A DNA stretch of 64,000 bases from Psychrobacillus sp. FSL K6-4046 (lineage in GTDB: Bacteria; Bacillota; Bacilli; Bacillales_A; Planococcaceae), in the NCBI RefSeq assembly GCF_038624605.1, contig NZ_CP152020.1:1481312-1545311 (forward strand), written 5' to 3'. Position 1 is the stretch's first letter, and every line of letters begins with the position of its first letter. Positions 54,635-63,387 of the stretch are shown piece after piece. The notes beneath the pieces were generated by a model, which did no database searches, was not told where the DNA came from, and saw only the letters and a program-made list of their open reading frames with translations. A program made the position numbers and the translations under genes.

Positions 54635-55839
54635 TGACTGTATACAAATATGTCGGGAGAACCACGACAGGAACCATTAAAAAAGGAATCGTGGATGCAC
54701 CAAATAAACAAGATGCCGTTGTCAAACTGCGTTCTCAAGGAATCAATGCTAGAGAGATTGACGAATCGAAGAGTATTCTTCATAAAGAATTATCGCTTGG
54801 CGGCAAGGTGAAGAATGAAGATTTTGTTATTTATAGCAGACAATTTGCAACACTTATCCGTGCAGGTGTATCGATACTTGAATCTACGAAAATTTTAGCC
54901 GAGCAGACCTCAAGCAAGCCTTTAAAAAATGGGCTGCTAGCAATTGAGGAAGATGTTCGCTCTGGTATTTCCTTCTCTGATGCAGCTTCAAAAAATCCAA
55001 AAGTTTTTCCTGCATTATTTGTCAACATGATTAAGGCTGGAGAGGCTACCGGTAACTTAGATTCAGCATTAGATCGTTTAGCGTTTTCCTACGAAAAACA
55101 ATTCAATTTAAAGAAAAAGGTTCAATCGACATTAGCTTATCCTATTATTCTTTTATGTTTAACCTTAATTGTCTCGGTCTTTTTAATGCTAACGATTGTC
55201 CCTCAATTCGTGACGATGTTTGATGACATGGGAGCAGAGTTGCCGTGGATCACTAAAGCGGTAATGGGGTTAAGTGAATCTCTCCAAGCATCGTGGTATA
55301 TCTATTTATTACTTATTATATTAGTAGTTTTTATCTTTCATTACTTCTTTAAAAACAATGAGAGGTTTAACTATTCCGTACATTTGTTTCTTTTAAGAGT
55401 TCCAGTATTCGGTAAGCTGCTACAAAAATCCGCCATAGCGAGAATGACACGGACTCTATCATCATTATTCAGTAGTGCCGTTCCAATCCTTCAGGCGTTA
55501 ACGATTGTTGAAAGAGTAATTGGTAATCCAGTAGTAGGAAAAGTGGTAAAAGAATCAAGATCGAGCCTAGAAAAAGGGGGTACATTATCTGCTCCACTTT
55601 CTAAAAGCTGGATTTTCCCTCCACTAGTGTCACAAATGACTGCAATAGGTGAGCAAACCGGTTCATTAGACTATATGTTGGAAAAAATAGCCGATTTCTA
55701 TGAGGATGACGTTGACAGAACAGTTGATAGTTTAAAATCTCTTATCGAGCCATTAATGATCCTTCTTTTAGCAGGAATTGTAGGAACAATCGTTATGGCC
55801 ATCATGATTCCAATGTTTAGCATGTATGAACAAATATAA
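54634..55839 (+). CDS. pilC: type IV pilus inner-membrane platform protein PilC
   Basis: A 401-residue membrane protein with two T2SSF domains (EDFVIYSRQFATLIRAGVSILES ... GNLDSALDRLAFSYEKQ; then ARMTRTLSSLFSSAVPILQALTIVE ... GEQTGSLDYMLEKIADFYEDD) and three membrane segments. It forms the platform coupling PilB/PilT to pilin insertion and extraction. It overlaps pilT by one base (TAATG) and is followed by pilA. Confidence 0.95.
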   Translation: MTVYKYVGRTTTGTIKKGIVDAPNKQDAVVKLRSQGINAREIDESKSILHKELSLGGKVKNEDFVIYSRQFATLIRAGVSILESTKILAEQTSSKPLKNGLLAIEEDVRSGISFSDAASKNPKVFPALFVNMIKAGEATGNLDSALDRLAFSYEKQFNLKKKVQSTLAYPIILLCLTLIVSVFLMLTIVPQFVTMFDDMGAELPWITKAVMGLSESLQASWYIYLLLIILVVFIFHYFFKNNERFNYSVHLFLLRVPVFGKLLQKSAIARMTRTLSSLFSSAVPILQALTIVERVIGNPVVGKVVKESRSSLEKGGTLSAPLSKSWIFPPLVSQMTAIGEQTGSLDYMLEKIADFYEDDVDRTVDSLKSLIEPLMILLLAGIVGTIVMAIMIPMFSMYEQI

Positions 55840-55870
55840 AAACAACTCATTTAAAGGAGGTGAAAAAGTC

Positions 55871-56395
55871 ATGGATATAAATCAACATGTATCAAATGAA
55901 ATGACAAACAAAGGGGATAGTTCAATGAAAAAGATGAAGCACTTATTAAAAAATCAAAAAGGTTTAACGCTTGTCGAGTTACTAGCAGTTATTGTAATCC
56001 TAGCAATCGTATCAGCAATCGCAGTTCCAGCAATCGGTGGAATTATAGAAAATAGTAGATATAGCGCAGTAAAAGCAGATGCAACAAATGTATTGAATGC
56101 AGCGAAGATGTATTTTATCGATAATCCGGAAGAGAAGGTTACTGATGGAGGAACTAAAACAGGTACTTTAACAGTAGATGTAGCTACACTAAAAAAAGAA
56201 AACTATTTAGAATCGTCTGGTAAAATTGAAACCGGTACAGTTACGAAGGGAAGTCCAAATACTATCAGTGCAGGCCCTATAACATTCTCGGGAAGTAAAT
56301 CTATTACTTTTACTGATGCAACTTTAGATGATATCAATAAAGATACACAAAAAGGTAGCGGGGATATTAAGCCTATAGTAGGAACTAAAAAATAG
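55871..56395 (+). CDS. pilA: major type IV pilin PilA, unusually long leader
   Basis: The signature KNQKG then LTLVELLAVIVILAIVSAIA is a canonical type IV prepilin (cleavage after Gly, Glu at +5), followed by IGGIIENSRYSAVKADATNVLNAAKMYF and a beta-rich globular part. Mature length is ~143 residues. Two starts are possible. AAAGGAGGTGA (55853-55863) is ideal for ATG 55871 and gives a 31-residue leader. AGGGG 8 nt before ATG 55925 gives a 13-residue leader of normal size (MKKMKHLLKNQKG). I give the first because its site is stronger. No Cys pair is seen in the mature part. A terminator-like hairpin follows at 56411, allowing excess pilin expression. Confidence 0.9.
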   Translation: MDINQHVSNEMTNKGDSSMKKMKHLLKNQKGLTLVELLAVIVILAIVSAIAVPAIGGIIENSRYSAVKADATNVLNAAKMYFIDNPEEKVTDGGTKTGTLTVDVATLKKENYLESSGKIETGTVTKGSPNTISAGPITFSGSKSITFTDATLDDINKDTQKGSGDIKPIVGTKK

Positions 56396-56410
56396 TTAGA
56401 TATCTGGATA

Positions 56411-56439
56411 CTACAGCAGCCCTGCGCTGCTGTAGCTTT
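56411..56439 (+). terminator. terminator/attenuator after pilA
   Basis: CTACAGCAGC-CCTGC-GCTGCTGTAG is a perfect 10-bp stem, followed by CTTTT. It separates the abundant pilin from the assembly proteins downstream and likely lets only part of transcription through. Confidence 0.85.
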
Positions 56440-56513
56440 TAGTAAAACTTTTGAGCAAACGATCTTCGTTCATTGAAAAGTGTTACTAATTCTTATACAT
56501 AGGGGAGAATGTC

Positions 56514-57491
56514 ATGTTTGATCGATTCAAAAAAAAATCCAATCGATTTGTCGTTATGGATATCAATGAGTTTTTAATTAAAGCTGTTGTGTTAAACACA
56601 AACCAAATTGAAAATGCTGTAATTTATCAATCTCCTTTAGAGGATGGCATATTTGACGGAGATACATTAGTAGACGAGATGGCGTTCTATGAGCTAATGA
56701 AGGAACTCTTAGAAAAATGGGGGTTGAAGCGTTTAGATGTTCGTTTTTTTGTCCCTGAAAGTACAGTTATGATGAAAACTTTTGAGCATCCAGATGATAT
56801 TGCAACTGAGAATTTAAAGGGATTTGTAGAAATGGAGCTTGGGAGATCTATTCATCTACCATATTCTCAGCCTTTACTCGATGTTTATGATTTTAAGCAA
56901 GGGGATGGAGAGGCTACTCTTTTTGCTGCTCCCTCAGAAGAAATTATTAAAGTGGCTGGTCTATTAGATGATTTATCTTTACATCCTTCTGTTGCAGAAA
57001 TAAGAGCATTGGCTTCTATACGATTTTTTGAGGAAGTAATGAATATAGAAAGTACTAAGAGCTACTTAATAATGGAATGGTCTATTGCTGGAGTTTCTAT
57101 CAGTATTTATTCGGGTGGTAAAGTTGAATTTCTGCGTTATCAATCAATCGAAACAGAACGTTCTAAATGGATTATCGAGACTAAAGATGAGGAATTTATA
57201 TATGAATATACCGGAGACCCTGAAGAATATCGGGGCCAACTCATTGATCAAATTGCTGAAATTGACCGCATTTTAAACTTTTATCGTTTTTCTTTGTACA
57301 AAGGAGAAAAAGCGGTTGATGAGATTATTATATTTGGAGACAGTCCTGAAATGGAATATATCTATTCAGAAATGGTAGCTAATTTAGTTACCCCTATCCA
57401 GTATTTTGATGACACAAAGGTAAAAAACAAGTATACGAATTTTAATTCAAGAGATATTCCGTTAATTGGGCTTATTTATAGGGAGGTATAA
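56514..57491 (+). CDS. pilM: type IV pilus assembly protein PilM
   Basis: A 325-residue actin-like (FtsA/SHS2 fold) cytosolic protein that binds the N-terminus of PilN. The start RFVVMDINEFLIKAVVLN is the phosphate-loop strand, followed by MELGRSIHLPYSQPLLDVYD and SYLIMEWSIAGVSISIYSGGKVEFLRYQ. It is directly followed by pilN (2 nt gap) and pilO as in all PilMNO systems. SD AGGGGAG before ATG 56514. Gram-positive versions work without PilP/PilQ, and neither is present. Confidence 0.88.
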   Translation: MFDRFKKKSNRFVVMDINEFLIKAVVLNTNQIENAVIYQSPLEDGIFDGDTLVDEMAFYELMKELLEKWGLKRLDVRFFVPESTVMMKTFEHPDDIATENLKGFVEMELGRSIHLPYSQPLLDVYDFKQGDGEATLFAAPSEEIIKVAGLLDDLSLHPSVAEIRALASIRFFEEVMNIESTKSYLIMEWSIAGVSISIYSGGKVEFLRYQSIETERSKWIIETKDEEFIYEYTGDPEEYRGQLIDQIAEIDRILNFYRFSLYKGEKAVDEIIIFGDSPEMEYIYSEMVANLVTPIQYFDDTKVKNKYTNFNSRDIPLIGLIYREV

Positions 57492-57493
57492 CC

Positions 57494-58081
57494 ATGGTTC
57501 CAAATATAAACCTCTTACCTCAAATGGAGAGAAGAAAAAGTAATTCCATACTAGTATTAGTTATTGGAATTATTTTAATTGTGACAGTTCTTTTGTGGTT
57601 TTTTATTCAATACATGAGTTTAAAGGGTGACATAGAGCTTTTAGAAAATGAAGAAATTTACTCCATAGAAGAAAAGACGGATCTAGCAGATTATATGTCT
57701 AATGTAGATCTTTCATCGGAAGGGGACTTCCCTTCTTCTGTTGCTTTTGCAGAAACAATTTCTTATCCTGTTAGCCCTTTACTTATAGAAGTAGATACGT
57801 TAATAGAGGAGCATACATACTTACGACAGTATGGATTTTTAGAACAAGGAATGACTTTAGTAGTCGATATTGAAACATTAAGTTCTCTTTCCTATTTAGT
57901 TACCAATCTATTAAATAGTGAGTATTTTACAGATGCGAAAATTGAAAGCATCGCTAACTTCAACCCAAGTAATGATACTGAAAACAATGAAGTACATTTT
58001 AATATAATTCCTAGGTATTCAGCTACATTAACTTTAGAAATAGATACAGGTTACTTAAGAAATGGGGGTGGAACTCCTTGA
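57494..58081 (+). CDS. pilN: type IV pilus assembly protein PilN
   Basis: A 195-residue bitopic protein starting MVPNINLLPQMERRK, the PilN motif INLLP that docks on PilM, then one membrane segment (ILVLVIGIILIVTVLLWFFI) and an extracytoplasmic coil plus ferredoxin-like domain. SD GGGAGG before ATG 57494. Its stop overlaps the TTG start of pilO by 4 nt, so the two are translationally coupled. Confidence 0.88.
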   Translation: MVPNINLLPQMERRKSNSILVLVIGIILIVTVLLWFFIQYMSLKGDIELLENEEIYSIEEKTDLADYMSNVDLSSEGDFPSSVAFAETISYPVSPLLIEVDTLIEEHTYLRQYGFLEQGMTLVVDIETLSSLSYLVTNLLNSEYFTDAKIESIANFNPSNDTENNEVHFNIIPRYSATLTLEIDTGYLRNGGGTP

Positions 58082-58800
58082 ATGAATTAGTTAGCAATAA
58101 AAGAAATGCTTATTTAATAATAGGGGCCCTTGTCTTGTTATTGTTATTTGCTATCTATTATTTTATTATTTCTCCACTAAAGGCTGAAAAATATTCGAAA
58201 GAGATCTCTGTCGAAGTACTTCAGGGGGAAGTGGCTTCATTAAAAGAACAATATAATTCGTTTCAAGCTTCAGATGTAAAGGTTGATAATATATTTGCGT
58301 TAGAGTCTAAAGTTCCATATGAACGTGAATTAGATGAGCTTTTGCTATCATTGGAACAAGTGGAATTAATTAGTGATTCTAAAATTGAAGCTATAGAATT
58401 TAATAATTATGATGGGATACTTGACCAAATGCAGCTAGAGATATACCAAGAAGGTAGTGTGGAAGAAGAAGTAACGGATTCAGAAGAGGGTATTGAAGCT
58501 GAAGAAGAATCAGAATCAGCGGAAGTTACTGAAGGCACAGTGGAGGAGCCTCCTAGTTCACCTGTAGCTGATGCGCCTTTACCAGCTAATCTGAAATTGA
58601 TTACCTTTAATGTATCTGTCCAAACTAAAAATTATGAGCATTTAGTTCTTTTAATAGAAGAAATTGAAAATTTAGAGCGAGTAGTGAGAGTAGATCAAAT
58701 TACGATGAATGCTCCTGGGGAACAAGAGCTGCTAAATGAAGAATCACCGACTGCTACCTCAGCTACTATTCAATTGACTACATTCTTTCATAAGGAATGA
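58078..58800 (+). CDS. pilO: type IV pilus assembly protein PilO
   Basis: A 240-residue protein with one N-terminal membrane segment (AYLIIGALVLLLLFAIYYFI), a coiled coil and a C-terminal ferredoxin-like part (LKLITFNVSVQTKNYEHLVL). A Glu/Ser-rich linker (~130-165; EEEVTDSEEGIEAEEESESA) is unusual and may act as a flexible spacer in the cell wall. The start is TTG 58078, overlapping pilN, with GGGGGTGG as SD. It forms the alignment subcomplex with PilN. Confidence 0.85.
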   Translation: MNELVSNKRNAYLIIGALVLLLLFAIYYFIISPLKAEKYSKEISVEVLQGEVASLKEQYNSFQASDVKVDNIFALESKVPYERELDELLLSLEQVELISDSKIEAIEFNNYDGILDQMQLEIYQEGSVEEEVTDSEEGIEAEEESESAEVTEGTVEEPPSSPVADAPLPANLKLITFNVSVQTKNYEHLVLLIEEIENLERVVRVDQITMNAPGEQELLNEESPTATSATIQLTTFFHKE

Positions 58801-58842
58801 TTCATCTAACATTTAAAATATAACTAGATAGGGAGTCTATCT

Positions 58843-60402
58843 ATGTCGATATCTCATTTGTGTATGTATCTAGCCGTGTATGTGCTGCCGGCTTTATATT
58901 TGTTTGGCTTAGCTTGTGTGGTGCTAATACAGCAGTCCAGGAGATTGGAAAATAGATTGATTACGGCTATTTTAGTCGCCTACAGTTTCCTTTATTTTGG
59001 GGAGTTTTTTCGGCACCTGTTACCGATTGAATATAGTTCAGCCGTTTCTGGTATTGGACTTGGTTTAATTAGTTTGTTAGTGGTGAGTCTTACTCTCCAT
59101 TTATATATACACGTTTCCAGCTTGTACATATATATCCCTCGTATCGTATATCCTAGCGTCTTTTATGTACCTTTTTTGATTGTTCTAGTGGCTCAAATTT
59201 TACAATGGAGGATTATTCCATTTATTTTACACGAGCCAAGGGGCTTCTGGTACGTGCCTATTTATAATGAGGAATATTATTTCATTTTAACGATATCAGC
59301 TATATTGACCCTTATAATGGTTTTTATTTTAATTATGGGCTTGCGAAAGACCGTAAATTTACAGCAACGCAAGCTATTAAAGTTTTTAATGGTTTGTACT
59401 TTGGTTGTGTTTACTTTAAAGGCTTCTATGGGTTATCTAAATTTCGGTGAACATATACCTCCCTATACATTTCTTATCGAAGGAATTGTTTTCTCTATTT
59501 TTATATCTTTTTCCTTCCTGCATAACGATTTACTGCCAAACATCTCTCGGCGGTATCGAACCTTATTTGATATCAGTCCCATACCAATCATGATATTAGA
59601 TAATAACTTGGATATTTTAGAAATAAACAAGCAAGGTAAGTTTCTGTTGAATATCAGTGATCCTACAGATATGAATTTGATGAAATATGCGCGGACCAAG
59701 CATAATAAAAAGCTTCTCCGGAAACTTATCGAACAACTTCAGCTAAAAGGTACTTTACGAGACTATTCTTTGGCGCTAGACAATCTATACCTTGATGGCC
59801 GAATACACATCTCCATAGATGCCAAGTACGTGGTTACTGGAAAGGAAAGAATCTTCTACGCTATGCTTAGAGATGTCACGAGCGAGGTGGAAAAGGAAAA
59901 GATGATTATGCATATGGCCTATCATGATGTCCTGACCGATTTACATAATCGAGCTTTTTTTGTCACGCATATTAATAAAAAATTAGTAGAACTGTCGCAG
60001 AGGGAAGCTGGAGAGGCATACTTTGTTTTACTAGATTTAAATCAATTTAAGATTATTAACGATAGCTTTGGTCATTCGGTGGGGGATCAAGTACTGCAAT
60101 ATACTGCTGAAGTTTTGAAAGATGCAACGAATAAAAACGATTTGGTAGCCCGTTTTGGTGGAGATGAGTTTGTTTTATTTTTAGATGACTTTAATACCCG
60201 TGAAGACTTTGAAGGATGGCTATCTCAATTAAGAATGACATTTGAGGAAAAAAACTTTATTTATAACGATATCCATATCAAGGTAATACCAAGTATTGGG
60301 ATAGCCTACTGCCCTGAGCAGGGAGATTCCTTTGAGGATCTTTTTCATGTAGCTGACCTCAATATGTATGCAGATAAAGAAAGTTTAAAAAGTAGGAAAT
60401 AA
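58843..60402 (+). CDS. membrane PAS-GGDEF diguanylate cyclase embedded in pilus operon
   Basis: A 519-residue enzyme. About seven membrane segments lie in residues 1-235 (a 7TM sensor arrangement). A PAS domain follows (RYRTLFDISPIPIMILDNNLDILEINKQG), then a GGDEF domain with HDVLTDLHNRAFF, DLNQFKIINDSFGHSVGDQV and active site RFGGDEFVLFLDDF. The I-site position reads NKND rather than RxxD, so feedback inhibition is doubtful. It is placed between pilO and pilD in the same direction, which suggests local production of c-di-GMP for pilus control. SD AGGGAG before ATG 58843. Confidence 0.92.
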   Translation: MSISHLCMYLAVYVLPALYLFGLACVVLIQQSRRLENRLITAILVAYSFLYFGEFFRHLLPIEYSSAVSGIGLGLISLLVVSLTLHLYIHVSSLYIYIPRIVYPSVFYVPFLIVLVAQILQWRIIPFILHEPRGFWYVPIYNEEYYFILTISAILTLIMVFILIMGLRKTVNLQQRKLLKFLMVCTLVVFTLKASMGYLNFGEHIPPYTFLIEGIVFSIFISFSFLHNDLLPNISRRYRTLFDISPIPIMILDNNLDILEINKQGKFLLNISDPTDMNLMKYARTKHNKKLLRKLIEQLQLKGTLRDYSLALDNLYLDGRIHISIDAKYVVTGKERIFYAMLRDVTSEVEKEKMIMHMAYHDVLTDLHNRAFFVTHINKKLVELSQREAGEAYFVLLDLNQFKIINDSFGHSVGDQVLQYTAEVLKDATNKNDLVARFGGDEFVLFLDDFNTREDFEGWLSQLRMTFEEKNFIYNDIHIKVIPSIGIAYCPEQGDSFEDLFHVADLNMYADKESLKSRK

Positions 60403-60411
60403 GGTGTTTGA

Positions 60412-61167
60412 GTGGAAATCGTAATCGCAATATTTGTATTTATATATGGTTTAGTGCTTGGCTCTTTTTATAATGTAGTGGGACTAAGGGTGCCGAAAGG
60501 TGAATCTATTGTTCGCCCGCCTTCTCATTGCACGACATGTGATCGCAATTTAACGGCTAAAGACTTGGTGCCGGTCTTATCCTATGTTTTTTTGAAGGGG
60601 AAGTGCCGAGGATGTGATACTAAAATCCATTGGGTTTACCCAGTCATCGAGCTAACTACAGGCGTATTATTCACATTTGCATACTTCCAACTAGGTTTTT
60701 CGTGGGAGTTCTTTGTTTCGCTATTGTTTATTTCTTTATTGATTATCATTACAGTTTCCGATATTGCGTATATGCTCATCCCTGATAAAATACTTTTATT
60801 CTTTTTAATTCCACTAATTATTGGTCGCATTATCTCACCTTTAACTTCTTGGTGGGACAGTGCAGTCGGAGCAATTGTTGGATTTGGAATATTACTCTTA
60901 GTCGCTATGGTGTCGAAAGGTGGCATGGGTGGTGGTGATATCAAGCTGTTCTTTGTTATTGGTGTCGTGTTAGGAACGGTATCCACCTTAGTGACATTAT
61001 TTTTAGCCTCAGTTATAGGAACGGTAGTGGGTATTATTATGTTGAAAATATCAAAGCAGGGAAGGAAAACTCCTATTCCATTTGGACCTTCTATAGCAAT
61101 CGCAGCGATCATTTCTTTTTTCTATGGTCAAGCAATTGTCGACTTGTACATTAATTTGTTTTTTTAG
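60412..61167 (+). CDS. pilD: prepilin peptidase/methyltransferase PilD (ComC)
   Basis: A bifunctional membrane aspartic protease that cleaves prepilins and methylates the new N-terminus. Its 251 residues contain the CxxC pair (HCTTCDRNL ... KCRGCDTKIHW) and catalytic aspartates in TVSDIAYMLIPDK and GMGGGDIKLF. The start is GTG 60412 with AAGGTG upstream. It serves the pilin genes at 47.7-56.4 kb and possibly ComG pilins elsewhere. In B. subtilis comC occupies this syntenic position before spoIIB-maf-radC. Confidence 0.95.
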   Translation: MEIVIAIFVFIYGLVLGSFYNVVGLRVPKGESIVRPPSHCTTCDRNLTAKDLVPVLSYVFLKGKCRGCDTKIHWVYPVIELTTGVLFTFAYFQLGFSWEFFVSLLFISLLIIITVSDIAYMLIPDKILLFFLIPLIIGRIISPLTSWWDSAVGAIVGFGILLLVAMVSKGGMGGGDIKLFFVIGVVLGTVSTLVTLFLASVIGTVVGIIMLKISKQGRKTPIPFGPSIAIAAIISFFYGQAIVDLYINLFF

Positions 61168-61181
61168 CTCGATAAGTTTTT

Positions 61182-61213
61182 AGGACAAGCCGACAAAGGT
61201 CTTGTCCTTTTTT
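61182..61213 (+). terminator. terminator after pilD
   Basis: AGGACAAG (61182-61189) pairs with CTTGTCCT (61201-61208), followed by Ts to 61213. It marks the end of the pilus operon. Confidence 0.85.
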
Positions 61214-61253
61214 AATTGGGAAATGGTAAAGTGGTGAAAAAAGAGGTGAATTT

Positions 61254-61910
61254 ATGCCATTTCGAAAAAAAAATCCTAAGAAAATGATTTTAATGGCTGG
61301 ACTACAAGGGCTTGTTATAGGAGTTGTCGGGGTTTTATTGTTTGGTTTGTTATTAAATATAGCTAATGATCGGAAGGTAGAAGGGGAAGCAAGTGGAGGT
61401 AAGAATACGGAAAAGCCGGCTACCGAAAATGGAAAGGAAACGGGAGGAGAAAAGGTAGAGACATCTGCGGAGCCGTCCCTAACTTTCAAGGCCAAGCAAT
61501 ATGGAATGTTCTCTACAAAAGAGAGTGCCATTTCTTTTATGGCAGTTGAACCCTCACTAGAGCGTGCCGGTATTGTTCAGGCAGAAGGGCAGTTTTATAT
61601 TTGGAGTGATTTATATGTAAAAGAAACTGCTGCTGTTAGTACAGAAGCATTGCCATCCTTTATAAAAAATTTTTACGTGTCTACTAGTAGCTGTGAGAAT
61701 CCAAAAGTTAAAAACATGATGACATTATTAACCGAGGAAAATTTGTCTAAAAATTTTTTTGATTCTATTGCCAGTAAAGAGAAATATCCTGATGATCTAG
61801 CAACAATTGTTCAAGCTATCACAACGTTTTCGGACAGTCCATCAGTCATTCGACTGCATGTTTTTACGCACTATTTAGAACAGAACGATTGTATAAAATT
61901 AAATTTTTAA
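61254..61910 (+). CDS. SpoIIB-like bitopic protein with SPOR-like domain
   Basis: A 218-residue protein with a basic N-terminus (MPFRKKNPKKMILMAG), one membrane segment (~17-37), a Gly/Glu/Lys-rich linker and a SPOR-like region (FKAKQYGMFSTKESAISFMA ... GQFYIWSDLYVKE). It lies between comC/pilD and maf, the position of B. subtilis spoIIB (~330 residues), a protein that targets the septum in engulfment. It is shorter than SpoIIB and sequence similarity is low, so the name rests on synteny and architecture. SD AAAGAGGTGA before ATG 61254. Confidence 0.65.
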   Translation: MPFRKKNPKKMILMAGLQGLVIGVVGVLLFGLLLNIANDRKVEGEASGGKNTEKPATENGKETGGEKVETSAEPSLTFKAKQYGMFSTKESAISFMAVEPSLERAGIVQAEGQFYIWSDLYVKETAAVSTEALPSFIKNFYVSTSSCENPKVKNMMTLLTEENLSKNFFDSIASKEKYPDDLATIVQAITTFSDSPSVIRLHVFTHYLEQNDCIKLNF

Positions 61911-62003
61911 ATAAGAAAACAGCTCAAAATCAAATAGTCACGTTTTTAACACAATTTTCATTTTCTCCATTCTTTTGTATGCTTAGAAAAAGGGGGAATT
62001 TCA

Positions 62004-62606
62004 ATGAAAATAACAACAAATAACAGAATTATTCTAGCAAGCGAGTCGCCAAGAAGAAAAGAGCTTTTTGGTAGATTAGGGATCCCATTTGAGATACAAG
62101 CCTCTGGTGTATCCGAGGAAGTTGAACAGGAGCTATCTCCAGAGGAATTTACACTTGCGATAGCGACCAAAAAATCAGATGAAGTAGTACAAGGAAATGA
62201 GGATGCCATCGTTATAGCGGCGGATACTACTGTATATTTAGGCGAAAAGCTATTAAGTAAGCCAGTTGATTCTAATCAGGCAAAAGAGTTTCTTCAAGCA
62301 CTATCTGGTCAAGAGCACCGGGTAATCACAGGAGTATCCATCCAAGGAGCAGGTATTTCTATTGGCTTTACCGAAACTACTGCCGTGCAATTTTACGAAC
62401 TGACAGAAGAACAGATAGATGCTTATGTTGCTAGCGGAGATTCACTCGATAAGGCAGGCGCTTACGGTATACAAACAATGGGTGGAATGTTCGTTGAAAA
62501 AATCAATGGCGATTACAACAATGTAGTCGGATTACCACTAGGCCGTTTGTTCCAGACGCTTTTAACATTGAAAGTCATCCAATTAGAGAAGGAGACTTCG
62601 GAATGA
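62004..62606 (+). CDS. maf: Maf-family nucleoside triphosphate pyrophosphatase
   Basis: Maf hydrolyses non-canonical or dTTP/UTP nucleotides. The 200 residues include the signature ILASESPRRKELFGRLGIPF, AADTTVYLGEKLLSKP and DKAGAYGIQTMGGMFVEKINGDYNNVVGLPL. SD AAAGGGGG before ATG 62004. It overlaps radC by 4 nt (ATGA), an arrangement conserved in Bacillus together with mreB. Confidence 0.96.
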   Translation: MKITTNNRIILASESPRRKELFGRLGIPFEIQASGVSEEVEQELSPEEFTLAIATKKSDEVVQGNEDAIVIAADTTVYLGEKLLSKPVDSNQAKEFLQALSGQEHRVITGVSIQGAGISIGFTETTAVQFYELTEEQIDAYVASGDSLDKAGAYGIQTMGGMFVEKINGDYNNVVGLPLGRLFQTLLTLKVIQLEKETSE

Positions 62607-63301
62607 ATGTTAAAATTCCTCCCGCTCTCATGATCCGAGATGTACATATAGCGGACAGACCAAGAGAGAGACTAATTAGACAAGGCGCCTCAAGTTTATC
62701 AAACCAAGAACTACTTGCAATCTTGCTTCGTACTGGAACGAAGCAAGAGTCTGTTCTTCATCTTGCCAATCGAGTATTGGGTTTTTTTGAACAGATTCAA
62801 GAGTTAAAAAATGCTACACTGGAAGAAATGATGACGGTTAAAGGAATTGGCCAAGCAAAGGCTGTCCAGATTCTAGCAGCTGTCGAGCTAGGAAAAAGAT
62901 TATCACAGCAAAAAACGAATGAAAAGTTTACCATAAGGTCCCCAAATGATGCAGCCACTTATTTAATGCCAGATATGACCTCCCTCACGCAAGAACACTT
63001 CGTAACTTTATTCCTAAATGTAAAAAATCAAATACTACACAAGCAAACGATATTTATCGGGTCTTTAAACGCTTCCATTGTTCACCCTAGGGAAATATTT
63101 AGAGAAGCGGTAAAACGTTCCGCTGCATCCATTATTTGTGCTCACAACCATCCTTCAGGAAACCCTTCTCCTTCGACTGAAGACATAGATGTAACGAAAC
63201 GGTTGATGGAGGCGGGAAAGCTTATGGGTATTGAGCTTCTTGACCATGTAATCATAGGAGACCATCAATTTATAAGTTTAAAAGAAAAGGGGTATATGTG
63301 A
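62603..63301 (+). CDS. radC: RadC/MPN family JAB-domain protein
   Basis: A 232-residue protein with an N-terminal helix-hairpin-helix (MMTVKGIGQAKAVQILAAVELG) and a C-terminal JAMM/MPN metal-binding motif HNHPSGNPSPSTEDIDVTKR. It was once linked to DNA repair, but its biochemical role is unresolved; a DNA-associated hydrolase or decoy role is proposed. Its start overlaps the maf stop, and mreB follows. Confidence 0.95.
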   Translation: MNVKIPPALMIRDVHIADRPRERLIRQGASSLSNQELLAILLRTGTKQESVLHLANRVLGFFEQIQELKNATLEEMMTVKGIGQAKAVQILAAVELGKRLSQQKTNEKFTIRSPNDAATYLMPDMTSLTQEHFVTLFLNVKNQILHKQTIFIGSLNASIVHPREIFREAVKRSAASIICAHNHPSGNPSPSTEDIDVTKRLMEAGKLMGIELLDHVIIGDHQFISLKEKGYM

Positions 63302-63327
63302 CACTGTGCATTTTTCTTTCTTTCCGT

Positions 63328-63333
63328 TATAAT
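63328..63333 (+). promoter_or_regulatory. -10 element of mreB promoter
   Basis: TATAAT at 63328-63333, 61 nt before the mreB GTG. No convincing -35 is seen, so this is tentative. Confidence 0.4.
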
Positions 63334-63387
63334 AAGTGTTATTACTTAAAAAATAAGTGAAACTTGTTTAGATTAGAAAGGGAGTAA

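Noticed and set aside
51919-55839. Assignment of pilB/pilC to the ComG competence machinery
   Set aside because: The presence of pilT, pilM, pilN and pilO, the MshEN domain and the typical PilA argue for a true type IV pilus; ComG operons lack these.
60636-61112. Minus-strand open frame of 158 codons opposite pilD
   Set aside because: Antisense to the catalytic region of the prepilin peptidase, low-complexity composition, no initiation site.
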